Below, one piece after another: positions 17,561 to 27,168 of a stretch of DNA of 58,825 nucleotides (the stretch's first letter is position 1; every line of letters starts with the position of its first letter). Made by a program: the position numbers and the translations under genes. Under the pieces are notes generated by a model that worked only from the letters and a program-made list of their open reading frames with translations, was not told the origin of the DNA and did no database searches. The stretch comes from Sphingobacteriales bacterium 16-39-50 (GTDB lineage: Bacteria; Bacteroidota; Bacteroidia; Sphingobacteriales; Sphingobacteriaceae), in assembly GCA_002257025.1 (NCBI GenBank), contig NCHA01000016.1:1-58825 (forward strand), in the 5' to 3' direction.

Positions 17561-19423
17561 ATGTTAAAGAGCTTTATTGTTTTTGGGCGGTATTTTCTGT
17601 TCTGGATCATTTTCTTCTTCCTCGAGAGACTTATTTTTCTAATTTATTATTCAGAAAGAATTTCATATTTGGGGATTAGTGAAATCCTCAGCACATTCTG
17701 GCACGCGTTGAGGCTTGATTTCTCTATGGCTGCCTATATCTCTGTAATCCCTGCCATTGTTTATATCTCTTTACTTTTTCTGCCCACTGTCAAATTCCCC
17801 AAAATAATAGCTAAAACCTATGTTGTATTTTTTGTTATTGTATTTTCAACTATTGGAATCAGTAATCTAAATCTATACAGGGAATGGGGTTCCAAAATAA
17901 ATTTCAGGGCTCTTGATATGGCGATTAGTGCTCCAAAAGAAGCAATTGCATCAACGTCTTCTTCTCCGGTCATTCCAATGTTCAGCGTATTATTTGCTTA
18001 CATGATTTTTTCTGTCTTTCTCAGTAATAAGGTCATTTTGTATCAAATTGCCGACCGTTCTAAGTCACTGGTTAACAAGGTATCGCTAAGTATGTTGTTG
18101 TTAAGCACATTATTCCTAGCAATAAGGGGTGGATGGCAGCTTTCACCAATTAACCAGAGTATGTCCTATTTTTCATCAGAACCTGTTTTAAATCATGCTG
18201 CAGTAAATACTGAATGGAATCTCATTCAGGACATTCTGAACAATAAATTCGGGAATGAGAATCCATATAATTACTATAATGAGGAAGACGCAAGGAAGAT
18301 TGTTGCCGAACTTTTTAAAAATCCCACTGAACCCACAACTCAGGTAATCGATTCTGATCGCCCGAATATTGTATTCATCATACTTGAAAGCTTTACCGCA
18401 AGGTTGGTCGAAGATCTTGGAGGCGAAAAAGGTGTTAGTCCGAATTTCAAAAAACTAATTTCAGAAGGCATATTGTTTGAGAATATCTATGCGGCATCAG
18501 GGAGAACAGATAAAGGCGTGGTGGCAACATTAAGCGCATTCCCCTCTCAGGCAATCCGAAGCATCATGAAACAGAATGACAAACAAGAAAGGCTACCAGC
18601 AATTTCACAGGAGCTCGTTAAAAATGGCTATTCAAGCTCTTTTTATTATGGAGGTGAGAGTGAATTCTTTAATATGAAATCTTACATATTGAGTCATGGA
18701 TATCAAAAAATGGTGGATCAGCATTCATTTGATTTAAAAGACATGAATTCAAAATGGGGCACTTACGATGATAAAGTTTTCTCAAAAAACCTTGCTGACC
18801 TGGATTATGCTATACAACCCTTTTTCTCAACAATCCTTACTTTAACCAATCACGAACCATTTGAACTACCTTCTGAACCTCATTTTAAGGGCGATGATGT
18901 AGATTCCAAATTCAGAAGTACTACATTTTATACAGATTCCTGTTTAGGTGCTTACCTCAATGAGGCAAAACAAAAAAGCTGGTATAAAAACACACTATTT
19001 GTGGTCATTGCCGATCATGGCCACCGCATTCCGGGCAATCTGACTGAACATGATCCGGAACGTTACCGCATTCCTCTTCTTTTCTTTGGGGAAGTGATTA
19101 AGCCGGAATATAAAGGAACCAGGATCAATAAAATCGGAAACCAAACAGATCTTGCAGCAACTTTGCTTAATCAATTAAAAATTGACCCAAAACGCTTCGT
19201 CTGGAGTAAGGATCTGCTGAATCCGGGTACAGCTGAGTTCGCCTTTTTCAACTGGGATAATGGATTTGGCTTTGCAAATAAAGAGCAGATTATTTCTTTT
19301 GATAACATTGGAAAGAATGTTATTATGAAAAAAAATCCTTTAAACTCAAATTCTGATTCTGTTCTTATTAGCAATGGAAAAGCTTATATGCAGGAGGTTT
19401 ACAAACAATACCTAGAATATTAA
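17561..19423 (+). CDS. LtaS-family membrane phosphotransferase/sulfatase
   Basis: A 620-residue inner-membrane enzyme. Five hydrophobic segments fill residues 1-190, and the periplasmic alkaline-phosphatase-fold domain starts at about 266 (RPNIVFIILESF). Candidate active-site residues, by analogy with LtaS, are E276, T316 (GRTDKG), and D485/H486 (ADHGH). In Gram-positives such enzymes polymerise glycerol phosphate. In Gram-negatives relatives add phosphoglycerol or phosphoethanolamine to glycans or lipid A. The donor and acceptor here are unknown. Confidence 0.9.
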   Translation: MLKSFIVFGRYFLFWIIFFFLERLIFLIYYSERISYLGISEILSTFWHALRLDFSMAAYISVIPAIVYISLLFLPTVKFPKIIAKTYVVFFVIVFSTIGISNLNLYREWGSKINFRALDMAISAPKEAIASTSSSPVIPMFSVLFAYMIFSVFLSNKVILYQIADRSKSLVNKVSLSMLLLSTLFLAIRGGWQLSPINQSMSYFSSEPVLNHAAVNTEWNLIQDILNNKFGNENPYNYYNEEDARKIVAELFKNPTEPTTQVIDSDRPNIVFIILESFTARLVEDLGGEKGVSPNFKKLISEGILFENIYAASGRTDKGVVATLSAFPSQAIRSIMKQNDKQERLPAISQELVKNGYSSSFYYGGESEFFNMKSYILSHGYQKMVDQHSFDLKDMNSKWGTYDDKVFSKNLADLDYAIQPFFSTILTLTNHEPFELPSEPHFKGDDVDSKFRSTTFYTDSCLGAYLNEAKQKSWYKNTLFVVIADHGHRIPGNLTEHDPERYRIPLLFFGEVIKPEYKGTRINKIGNQTDLAATLLNQLKIDPKRFVWSKDLLNPGTAEFAFFNWDNGFGFANKEQIISFDNIGKNVIMKKNPLNSNSDSVLISNGKAYMQEVYKQYLEY

Positions 19424-19471
19424 TAATTCAATTCTCCTGTAAACCAATTTTTATTTAAATATTAGGGGAAC

Positions 19472-20746
19472 TTAAAATTGCTCCAATGCCTCTTCAATTT
19501 TTAAATAAACATAGTTCAGTTGTTCGGTACTAATACAGTAAGGTGGTAATACGTATAAAATATTACCAAGGGGCCGAAGAATAATACCCTGATCCAGAAA
19601 AAAGTTATACAGATTATCCCTTAAATTATTAAAATAGGAAGTTTCACCTGTACTCTCCCATTCAAATGCAAGAATAGTTCCTGTCTGCCGGATGTTTTTT
19701 AGCCTGGGATGATCCTTTATTTTATTCAGGAATTCATTATGACTTTGAGTTATTATATCAATATTTTTTAGTGTTTCCTTATCTAACAAGAGATCTAGGC
19801 TGGCCAGTGCTGCTGAACATGCAACCGGATTGGCAGTAAATGAATGTCCATGAAATAATGTCTTCAGTTTATCATCAGAAAGAAATGCATTATATATATC
19901 TGAAGTACAAGTAGTTAAACCTAGGGCCATAGTTCCACCTGTCAAGCCTTTTGAAAAACACATCAGATCAGCCTGCTCAGAGAGATGATCGGATGCAAAC
20001 AGCTTTCCGGTCCGGCCAAAACCAGTCATAACTTCATCAGCAATGGTTAAAATTCCATTTTCCCTGCAATGCAGGATTAGTTCATCCAAATATTTGGCTT
20101 CATACATTTGCATCCCTCCAGCACCCTGAACAAGGGGTTCAAAAATAAATGCTGCCAGATCCGAAGAAATCCCTGAAATATGTGCCTTAAGCTGTTCAAT
20201 ATTTCCTGCATCAGGAAGATCTATGAATTCAACATCAAATAATAATTTCTCGAATGGCCGGGTGAATGCACTCCTGGAACTGACAGCCATTGCACCGAAT
20301 GTATCTCCGTGATAAGAGTTATTGAAGGCCAGAATTTTGGTTTTTGGATCGCCTAAATTACTCCAGTATTGAAAACACATTTTCATGGCCACTTCAACAG
20401 CAGTAGAGCCATTATCAGAGTAAAAGACCTTTGACTGGCCCGATGGAAGAATGTCTATGAGGCGCTCAGCAAGTTCAATTGCCCCGGGATGTGTAAATCC
20501 TGCGAAGATCACATGTTCCAGGCGGCTGAGCTGTTCTGCAACTTTCTGCGCGATATAAGGGTGTGAGTGCCCGTGAATATTAACCCACCAGGAAGAAACA
20601 GCATCAATGTATTTTTTACCGCCCTCTGTAATAAGATACACCCCCTCTCCTCTGACAATGGGTATCGGTGCTGCTGCATTTTGCATTTGAGTATAGGGAT
20701 GCCATATCAGGTCCCTGTCGCGTTCAGCTAAAGATCTTTTGGCCAT
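19472..20746 (-). CDS. bioA: Adenosylmethionine-8-amino-7-oxononanoate aminotransferase
   Basis: PLP enzyme of biotin synthesis: KAPA plus S-adenosylmethionine gives DAPA. The 424-residue protein has IWHPYTQMQ at the N-terminus, SSWWVNIHGHSHPYI, YHGDTFGAMAVSSRS, FEPLVQGAGGMQMY, DEVMTGFGRTGKLFA and the PLP-lysine segment CFSKGLTGG, all characteristic of BioA. It overlaps the NUDIX gene by 19 bp. No other biotin gene is present in the window, so the pathway is split. Confidence 0.95.
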   Translation of the reverse strand: MAKRSLAERDRDLIWHPYTQMQNAAAPIPIVRGEGVYLITEGGKKYIDAVSSWWVNIHGHSHPYIAQKVAEQLSRLEHVIFAGFTHPGAIELAERLIDILPSGQSKVFYSDNGSTAVEVAMKMCFQYWSNLGDPKTKILAFNNSYHGDTFGAMAVSSRSAFTRPFEKLLFDVEFIDLPDAGNIEQLKAHISGISSDLAAFIFEPLVQGAGGMQMYEAKYLDELILHCRENGILTIADEVMTGFGRTGKLFASDHLSEQADLMCFSKGLTGGTMALGLTTCTSDIYNAFLSDDKLKTLFHGHSFTANPVACSAALASLDLLLDKETLKNIDIITQSHNEFLNKIKDHPRLKNIRQTGTILAFEWESTGETSYFNNLRDNLYNFFLDQGIILRPLGNILYVLPPYCISTEQLNYVYLKIEEALEQF

Positions 20747-21180
20747 TTCTCTTTCAATAATTCTACAACCCTCTTGTCAGTTGGAAAAGTTACATCATGT
20801 GTTCCAATTTCATTCAGATCTTTCCATCGGAAAGCCTGCAATAGATCTCCTTCCTGACCAAAATCAAAAGGAGCATCCCGAAAATCAAGTTGCAATTCAG
20901 AAATTGGCCTGACTATATAATAAACACTGATTACCTGACTGTCGTTAAATGCCGACTGAATAAAAAAGTCGGTAGTATAAAAATGCCCGATTACTTCCAC
21001 ATCAACATTACACTCTTCAATAAACTCTCTCTTCAAAGCATCAATCAAACCTTCACCATACTCAAGTCCGCCACCTGGAAACTTACAGAACCTGAAGCCA
21101 TATTCTTCTTCATCACTTAGTAAAATCTGATTCTGATCATTGATCAGCAAGCCATAAACCCGAACATTAAAATTATACAT
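20728..21180 (-). CDS. NUDIX hydrolase
   Basis: A 150-residue nucleoside-diphosphate-linked hydrolase. The Nudix box is complete: G-x5-E-x7-RE-F-I-EE in GGLEYGEGLIDALKREFIEE, with Asn in place of the usual Gly after it. Substrate unknown; candidates are oxidised nucleotides, ADP-ribose or dinucleotides. It overlaps the CDF transporter gene by 8 bp and bioA by 19 bp, so the three form one translationally coupled operon. Confidence 0.92.
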   Translation of the reverse strand: MYNFNVRVYGLLINDQNQILLSDEEEYGFRFCKFPGGGLEYGEGLIDALKREFIEECNVDVEVIGHFYTTDFFIQSAFNDSQVISVYYIVRPISELQLDFRDAPFDFGQEGDLLQAFRWKDLNEIGTHDVTFPTDKRVVELLKEKWPKDL

Positions 21181-22156
21181 CCTTTGTAAAATGTTTTTGA
21201 TTTCTGGTTACATTTTCGGTTGTCCAAAGTATATCAACACGCTTTTCTTCTGTTCTCACCTCACAGGCAGGCATTCTGCAATAATGGCAACATTCAGGCA
21301 TACAGGGATCAGCATGTATGAAAAATTCCATATTGGAATTCGCTTTATGATTAACCAACTTATCTACTTCCGAAACTTCCTCATGAACCTTACTCAGGTT
21401 AAAATAATAAGGCAGAGTAATGTGACAGTCGATATGCAGATCAGGCCCATAGCGTTGGGTACGAAGATTATGCATATCAATCCATGATTCTTTACGGTGT
21501 TCATTAAGTATCGCGATGATCTCATCTGCTGTATCAAAATCCGATTCATCCATTAACCCTGAAACAGATTTACGAACGAGCTTATATCCACTGTAAATAA
21601 TGTAAAATCCAATCAGTATGGAAAGAATACTATCGAGATAAGTCAGTCCGGTAATATAAATCAGAATCAATCCTGCAACGATCCCAACACTAGTGTATGC
21701 ATCAGTTTGCAAGTGTTTTCCGTCAGCATATAATGTCAAAGAATTGAGCTTCTTGCTTTGAGCAACCAGGTAATAACCTAGGCCATAATTAATCATTCCT
21801 GCAGCGGCTATAATTAATGTTCCATCCATAAGATCGCTAATCTCATGAGGATAAAAAAGATTATAGCCCGATTTGAAACTTATCAGGATTCCGGCAATTA
21901 CAATTAAGCTACCTTCAATAAATACAGAAAAGAACTCGACTTTTCCATGCCCGTAAGGATGATTGGAATCACGGGGCTGAGCAGCCACATAAATACTGTA
22001 AAACGCAAAAAGGCCGGCCAGAATATTGACTATACTTTCGGCGGCATCTGTTAGAATTGAATTGGACGAAGTAATAAAATAAGCAGTAAACTTTGCAAGC
22101 ATCAGTAAAACACCGATGACAAGGGAGATTAATATAACTTTTTTTTGAGTTTGCAA
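21173..22156 (-). CDS. Cation diffusion facilitator (CDF) metal efflux transporter
   Basis: A 327-residue divalent-metal/proton antiporter. There are six membrane segments, with the metal-site motifs TDAAESIVNI, HPYGHGKVEF and DGKHLQTDAYTS, and a cytoplasmic C-terminal domain. The tail ends in a Cys-rich CMPECCHYCRMPAC motif that could bind Zn or Fe as a regulatory site. The start is a TTG at 22156; the frame closes with TAA just upstream and no ATG lies before membrane segment one. A TATTTTTG -7 box 20 bp upstream supports it. Confidence 0.9.
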   Translation of the reverse strand: MQTQKKVILISLVIGVLLMLAKFTAYFITSSNSILTDAAESIVNILAGLFAFYSIYVAAQPRDSNHPYGHGKVEFFSVFIEGSLIVIAGILISFKSGYNLFYPHEISDLMDGTLIIAAAGMINYGLGYYLVAQSKKLNSLTLYADGKHLQTDAYTSVGIVAGLILIYITGLTYLDSILSILIGFYIIYSGYKLVRKSVSGLMDESDFDTADEIIAILNEHRKESWIDMHNLRTQRYGPDLHIDCHITLPYYFNLSKVHEEVSEVDKLVNHKANSNMEFFIHADPCMPECCHYCRMPACEVRTEEKRVDILWTTENVTRNQKHFTKDV

Positions 22157-22175
22157 ACCAGAGCCTATTTAGGAG

Positions 22176-22183
22176 CAAAAATA
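22176..22183 (-). promoter_or_regulatory. -7 box TATTTTTG upstream of the CDF-NUDIX-bioA operon
   Basis: The complement of 22176-22183 is TATTTTTG, a TAnnTTTG match 20 bp before the TTG start. A TTG -33 box at the usual distance is not seen. Confidence 0.4.
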
Positions 22184-22244
22184 TAGAATACAATAGAGCA
22201 ATTGTTATAATTATCGAAATATAAGCTTCATTTATCTTTAATTT

Positions 22245-22274
22245 TTGCATTGGCTGGGCATGTTCATATATTTG
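22245..22274 (+). promoter_or_regulatory. Bacteroidota sigma-A promoter of the aminotransferase gene
   Basis: TTG at 22245-22247 and TATATTTG at 22267-22274 are separated by 19 bp, which is the consensus arrangement. The transcript would begin around 22280, almost at the ATG (22283), giving a very short or absent leader. Confidence 0.65.
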
Positions 22275-22282
22275 CGTTAATT

Positions 22283-23479
22283 ATGAGCACATTATCAAAC
22301 CGAATTAACAACTTATCCGAGTCTGCCACGATTAAAATGGCAAAAATGGGCCGGGAATTAGCAGCAAAGGGAGTAGACGTAATCAGTCTGAGTTTAGGTG
22401 AAACAGACTTTTTCACTCCGGACTTTGTTAAAGCAGCAGCCAAAGAGGCTATTGACAAGAACTTTTCTTATTACACTCCGGTTGCAGGCTATCCTGAACT
22501 GCGTAAGGAAATTGCAGCAAAACTTAAACGTGAAAACAATCTGGACTATGATTTTGACCAGATAGTAGTTTCAACAGGTGCCAAACAATCACTTGCTAAT
22601 GCGATTCTTTGCGTGGTAAATCCAGGAGATGAAGTAATCATCCCTACACCTTACTGGGTATCGTATTCTGAGCTTGTAAAGCTGGCAGAAGGTGAATCTG
22701 TATTCATCAATACCACACTGGAAAGTGACTTCAAGATTACTCCTGAGGAACTTGAGGCCGCAATCACTCCAAAAACAAAATTATTCATGTTTTCCTCACC
22801 AAACAACCCTACAGGCAGCGTTTATACGCGTGAGGAACTTGCCGGTTTAGTGAAGGTTTTCGAAAAATATCCTAATATTTATATCATATCTGATGAGATT
22901 TATGAGCATATCAATTTCCTGAATGCACATGAATCTATTGCACAATTCCCTTCAGTAAAAGACCGTGTAATCATTATCAACGGACTGTCAAAAGCCTATG
23001 CAATGACGGGATGGAGAATAGGCTATTCAGTTAGCAACAAAGAGATTGCTGCTGCATGCGATAAACTTCAAAGCCAGATCACTTCCGGAACCTGTTCAAT
23101 TACTCAAAAGGCAGGAATTGCAGCGTATGCTGGCGGACTTGATACCATCAATGAAATGAGAACTGTGTTCAAAGAACGCCGTGATCTTGTTTATGGTCTA
23201 TTGAAAGATATACCGGGTCTAAAAGTTAATCTGCCAGGAGGCGCGTTTTACTTCTTCCCTGAAGTTAGCTCCTTCTTTGGAAAAACTACACCTGATGGTG
23301 AAGTGATCAAAAATGCTGAAGATCTTTCACTTTACCTCTTAAACACAGGGCACGTTGCCACAGTAAGTGGTGATTCTTTCGGAGATCCAAATTCAATCAG
23401 ACTGTCTTATGCTGCAGCAAACGACAAGCTGATTGAAGCAATGAAACGCATAAAAGCTGCTTTAGGCGCTTTAAAATAG
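22283..23479 (+). CDS. Class I/II pyridoxal-phosphate aminotransferase (aspartate type)
   Basis: A 398-residue aminotransferase of the AspC/AspB subgroup, moving amino groups between aspartate (or related amino acids) and 2-oxoglutarate. Seen: SLSLGETDFFTP, the FSSPNNPTGSVY motif, ISDEIYEHI and the PLP-lysine segment NGLSKAYAMTGWRIGY. The ATG at 22283 is set by the promoter at 22245-22274; the frame is open 33 bp farther but that start would lie upstream of the transcript. A hairpin follows the stop. Confidence 0.93.
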   Translation: MSTLSNRINNLSESATIKMAKMGRELAAKGVDVISLSLGETDFFTPDFVKAAAKEAIDKNFSYYTPVAGYPELRKEIAAKLKRENNLDYDFDQIVVSTGAKQSLANAILCVVNPGDEVIIPTPYWVSYSELVKLAEGESVFINTTLESDFKITPEELEAAITPKTKLFMFSSPNNPTGSVYTREELAGLVKVFEKYPNIYIISDEIYEHINFLNAHESIAQFPSVKDRVIIINGLSKAYAMTGWRIGYSVSNKEIAAACDKLQSQITSGTCSITQKAGIAAYAGGLDTINEMRTVFKERRDLVYGLLKDIPGLKVNLPGGAFYFFPEVSSFFGKTTPDGEVIKNAEDLSLYLLNTGHVATVSGDSFGDPNSIRLSYAAANDKLIEAMKRIKAALGALK

Positions 23480-23492
23480 TATTTTGCTCTAA

Positions 23493-23515
23493 AAACCGGG
23501 TTAATCACCCGGTTT
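23493..23515 (+). terminator. Hairpin after the aminotransferase gene
   Basis: AAACCGGGT (23493-23501) and ACCCGGTTT (23507-23515) form a 9-bp stem with a 5-nt loop, in the 54-bp gap before the heptose-kinase gene. There is no long T-tract, so termination may be partial. Confidence 0.5.
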
Positions 23516-23533
23516 CACATTCCTTAGCCCCCA

Positions 23534-24508
23534 ATGACAGATATCTTCGAAAAGTTCAACTCATTGAATGTTATGATCATTGGAGACGTAATGATGGATA
23601 GCTATATCTGGGGAAAGGTAGAACGTGTCTCACCTGAAGCTCCTGTTCCTGTTGTAAAAGTTAGTAAAAAAGAAAACCGGCTAGGTGGAGCAGCTAACGT
23701 TGCTCTGAATATTCAGTCGCTTGGTGGCAAACCCTTCATTTGTGCAATCATTGGAGATGATAAAGATGGAGCAGAATTTCTGTCACTCCTCAGGGATCAA
23801 AATCTTTCAGAGCAGGGAATATTGAAGATAAAAGAGCGCCCTACTACAGTTAAAACCAGAATCATAGCACACAATCAGCAGATAGTCAGGGTAGATGCAG
23901 AAACTGACGAGAATATCTCGGAAACTGAAACAGAATTGATGATTGGAATTATCAAAACAATTCTGGCAAATCAGAAAATTGATGCAATTATCTTTGAAGA
24001 CTATGATAAGGGCCTGATCACTGAAAAATTAATCACTGAAACTGTAAAACTTGCAGAACATAAGGGAATAATTACTGTTGTAGATCCTAAAAAGCGGAAT
24101 TTCCATTCCTATAAGGGGGTCCATCTGTTCAAACCCAATTTAAAGGAGTTAGAAGATGGCCTAAAGACTGTGATTAATCCCTCAAAACCCGGTCAGGTTG
24201 AAAATTCAATTAGTAAATTAAAATCGCAGCTTGGAGCCAGAGCAGTAATGCTTACCCTCTCTGAGAAAGGTGTTTTTATTAGCTCAGATCAGGGTCAACG
24301 CCATATTCCTGCGCATAAACGCGATATCGCCGATGTATCTGGTGCAGGCGATACTGTAATTGCAACAGCAGCATTATGTCTTGCGGCCGGTCTGGATGAA
24401 TTTAAATCCTCTGAAATAGCCAACCTGGCTGGAGGACTCGTTTGCGAACATGTAGGCGTAGTTCCTATTGATAAAGCAAGATTACTTGAAGAAAGCAAGA
24501 AGCTTTAA
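23534..24508 (+). CDS. D-glycero-beta-D-manno-heptose-7-phosphate kinase (RfaE/HldE domain I)
   Basis: A 324-residue PfkB-family sugar kinase. IIGDVMMDSYIWGKVERVSPEAPVPV is the signature of HldE domain I/HldA, which phosphorylates heptose-7-phosphate at C1 for ADP-heptose of the LPS core. The catalytic DVSGAGDTV motif is near the C-terminus. The cytidylyltransferase domain of bifunctional HldE is missing, so the two activities are split as is common in Bacteroidota. Confidence 0.88.
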   Translation: MTDIFEKFNSLNVMIIGDVMMDSYIWGKVERVSPEAPVPVVKVSKKENRLGGAANVALNIQSLGGKPFICAIIGDDKDGAEFLSLLRDQNLSEQGILKIKERPTTVKTRIIAHNQQIVRVDAETDENISETETELMIGIIKTILANQKIDAIIFEDYDKGLITEKLITETVKLAEHKGIITVVDPKKRNFHSYKGVHLFKPNLKELEDGLKTVINPSKPGQVENSISKLKSQLGARAVMLTLSEKGVFISSDQGQRHIPAHKRDIADVSGAGDTVIATAALCLAAGLDEFKSSEIANLAGGLVCEHVGVVPIDKARLLEESKKL

Positions 24509-24528
24509 AGATGTGTTATCTGATGCCT

Positions 24529-24643
24529 GTTATAAGTTATCAGTTATCGGGAACAACAAAATATCCTTAAACCAGCTTTATGACTGAAATCAGACCTCAG
24601 ACATCTGACCTCAAATAACAGAAAACTGGTAACTGGTAACTCT
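24529..24643. repeat. Two heptad repeat arrays in one intergenic gap
   Basis: Three units at 24529-24549 (GTTATAA, GTTATCA, GTTATCG) and eight units in unbroken register at 24588-24643 (AATCAGA, CCTCAGA, ...). The second array runs into the TAG stop codon of the ABC permease (24642-24644). They lie between convergent genes. Confidence 0.6.
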
Positions 24644-25889
24644 ATTTACTCCTTATCGCCTCCACCGGATCAAGCCTTGAAGCATTGAAAGCTGGTATAA
24701 AGCCTGAGATTAATCCAATAGCTGTTGAAAGTATAATAGTTAAAATAACCTTTCCAATATCTACTACAATAGTAAGATCAAAGAATGTCTTGGATACGAA
24801 TGCCAGTATGAATACAATAATCAGTCCGATAAAGCCGCCCATAAGACATAAAAGCACAGATTCTATCAGGAACTGAAGCATAATAAAATAATTCTTAGCT
24901 CCCAGTGATTTCTGAATTCCAATGATATTAGTACGTTCCTTTACAGAAACAAACATGATATTGGCAATTCCAAATCCTCCCACCAGAATTGAAAACCCTC
25001 CGATGAATGCTCCTGCGAAATCTATAATTCCGAAAAGCTGATCAAGCTGTGCGGTTAATATTGTGGTTTTATTAAGTGAAAAATCATCATCATCAGCCGG
25101 AGAAAGCCGGTGAATGGAACGCATTGTTCCTTTCAATTCACTTTCGAGCTCATTAACAGAAATATTTTCCCTGCCCTTTACTGTAATTTGCGGTCCGTAG
25201 CGCTCATCTTCAACTTTTATTACCCCTTTGGCAAAATTTAAAGGAATGAGAACGGTTTTATCAGCAGAAATACCCAGCATATCTTCACCCTCTTCCGTAA
25301 AAACACCAATAATGGTCACTTTCCTTCCAAATACCGTTATAACCTTACCTATCGGATCCTGATTGGGAAACAAACCATCAGCTATTGAATAACCAATAAT
25401 TGCGATTGGTCTTCCGCTTTTTGATTCAGCATCCGTAAAATATCTTCCTGATTCAAAATCAAATTTCCAGACTTTATAATAATCATGGGATGCAGCAGCA
25501 ATCTGTGCTCCCTCAATACTATTATTTTTGTATTTAATGGTACGATTTCCAACACTAACCTCATATGAGATTCCTTCTGCATTCATTAAACGTTCAGTCA
25601 GCTTATCATAATCACGCAGGCTGGGCTGTGGACGACTGATGTACTTCCACCATGGAAAATCGGGGCCACCAACCCATGGCCATTTCTGAATATAGATCGT
25701 ATTACTTCCCAATTTTTCGACGCTGCTTTGAATATTATTCCGAAGGGTATCAACCGCAGAAAAAACGCCGATAATGGTCATGATACCAATCGTTATTCCT
25801 AACAATGATAAGATTGTCCTGAGCTTATTCTGACGAAGTGCCTCATATGCAAACAGGAAGCTCTCCTTTAAAAGTTTGAGAAATATCAT
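24642..25889 (-). CDS. MacB/FtsX-type ABC transporter permease
   Basis: A 415-residue membrane protein. It has an N-terminal helix after KLRTILSLLGITIGIMTIIG, a periplasmic MacB_PCD domain (about 45-245) and three C-terminal helices of the FtsX domain (IGGFSILVGGFGIANIMFVSVKERTNIIGIQKSLGA). Such permeases use ATP on the inside to move lipoproteins, peptides or signals in the envelope. No ATPase gene adjoins it; the LolD/MacB-like ATPase at 29195 is 3.3 kb upstream on the same strand and could be its partner. Confidence 0.9.
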   Translation of the reverse strand: MIFLKLLKESFLFAYEALRQNKLRTILSLLGITIGIMTIIGVFSAVDTLRNNIQSSVEKLGSNTIYIQKWPWVGGPDFPWWKYISRPQPSLRDYDKLTERLMNAEGISYEVSVGNRTIKYKNNSIEGAQIAAASHDYYKVWKFDFESGRYFTDAESKSGRPIAIIGYSIADGLFPNQDPIGKVITVFGRKVTIIGVFTEEGEDMLGISADKTVLIPLNFAKGVIKVEDERYGPQITVKGRENISVNELESELKGTMRSIHRLSPADDDDFSLNKTTILTAQLDQLFGIIDFAGAFIGGFSILVGGFGIANIMFVSVKERTNIIGIQKSLGAKNYFIMLQFLIESVLLCLMGGFIGLIIVFILAFVSKTFFDLTIVVDIGKVILTIILSTAIGLISGFIPAFNASRLDPVEAIRSK

Positions 25890-25903
25890 ATACTGGTTTA
25901 GAC

Positions 25904-25911
25904 CAAATTTA
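25904..25911 (-). promoter_or_regulatory. -7 box TAAATTTG upstream of the permease gene
   Basis: The complement of 25904-25911 is TAAATTTG, 15 bp before the ATG at 25889. No -33 TTG is found at the usual spacing. Confidence 0.4.
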
Positions 25912-26007
25912 ACTAAAAACGTTACAGCTTTGCTATGATTTAATCAGATAATATAATATCAGGAGAAAATCTCCAAACTAGGCATTAAATTTGTAGTTTT
26001 ATTTTGC

Positions 26008-26015
26008 TAAATTTG
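26008..26015 (+). promoter_or_regulatory. -7 box TAAATTTG upstream of queA
   Basis: TAAATTTG at 26008-26015 is a perfect TAnnTTTG, 27 bp before the queA ATG. A second identical box lies at 25986-25993, 22 bp upstream, so there may be two start sites. Confidence 0.45.
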
Positions 26016-26041
26016 CGCCCTTAAATCCATTAAACATCATT

Positions 26042-27091
26042 ATGAAATTATCTCAGTTCAAATTTGATTTACCTGATTCTTTAATCGCCCACAACCCTGT
26101 AGAAAATCGTGATGAAGCGCGTCTAATGGTCTTAGACAAGAAAACCGGAGCAATTGAACATAAAATATTCAAAGATATTTTAGGGTATTTTGACGAGAAG
26201 GATGTGATGATCATAAACAATACCAAGGTATTTCCTGCTCGTTTATATGGAAATAAAGAAAAAACCGGTGCTACCATCGAAGTTTTTCTTCTTCGCGAAT
26301 TAAATCGCGAATTACGTCTTTGGGATGTTTTGGTTGACCCTGCCCGTAAGATCAGAGTAGGAAATAAATTATATTTCGGAGATGACGATCTGCTTGTGGC
26401 TGAAGTCGTAGATAATACTACATCCCGAGGAAGAACAATCAGATTTTTATTCGATGGTACTGATGAAGAATTCCGCAGGAATATTGAAATCCTGGGTGAA
26501 ACACCTCTTCCAAAATATATCAAACGTAAAGCTACTGCTGAAGATAAAGAGCGCTACCAGACTATTTTCGCAAAAAATGAAGGTGCAGTTGCAGCTCCAA
26601 CTGCCGGTTTGCATTTTAGTCGCGAATTGATGAAGCGTCTTGAGCTTAAGGGAGTAGATTTTGCAGAAGTTACCCTTCATGTTGGCTTAGGAACATTCAG
26701 ATCTGTTGAAGTTGAAGATCTGACCAAGCACAAAATGGATTCAGAACAATTCATCATCACCCAAAAAGACGCAGATCTTGTCAATAAAGCAATTCTCGAA
26801 AAGCGTAAAGTTTGTGCTGTTGGTACTACCTCAATGCGCGCAATTGAATCTGCAGTTTCAGCAGGAAGAGAATTAAAAGCTGCAAATGATTGGACCAGTA
26901 AGTTCATTTTTCCACCCTATGATTTCAGTATAGCAAATTGTATGATTACAAATTTTCATACCCCCGAATCAACATTATTGATGATGGTAGCGGCATTCGG
27001 AGGTTATGAGAACGTAATGAAGGCTTATGAAGTTGCCGTGAAAGAGAAATATCGCTTCTACAGCTACGGCGATGCAATGCTTATCATCTAA
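26042..27091 (+). CDS. queA: S-adenosylmethionine:tRNA ribosyltransferase-isomerase
   Basis: Makes epoxyqueuosine in the wobble position of tRNAs with GUN anticodons by transferring the ribosyl part of SAM. The 349-residue protein has full family length and the landmarks [20 protein letters not shown], the [15 protein letters not shown] segment, [24 protein letters not shown] and [18 protein letters not shown]. Transcribed alone from the TAAATTTG box, with ispD 77 bp downstream. Confidence 0.97.
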   Translation: MKLSQFKFDLPDSLIAHNPVENRDEARLMVLDKKTGAIEHKIFKDILGYFDEKDVMIINNTKVFPARLYGNKEKTGATIEVFLLRELNRELRLWDVLVDPARKIRVGNKLYFGDDDLLVAEVVDNTTSRGRTIRFLFDGTDEEFRRNIEILGETPLPKYIKRKATAEDKERYQTIFAKNEGAVAAPTAGLHFSRELMKRLELKGVDFAEVTLHVGLGTFRSVEVEDLTKHKMDSEQFIITQKDADLVNKAILEKRKVCAVGTTSMRAIESAVSAGRELKAANDWTSKFIFPPYDFSIANCMITNFHTPESTLLMMVAAFGGYENVMKAYEVAVKEKYRFYSYGDAMLII

Positions 27092-27168
27092 GATTTTTCA
27101 AAAAACCCTGGTATAAAATCAGTGTTAAACAGGTTTTTAGTTCTGAGGCGGTTTTCATATATTGAGTT

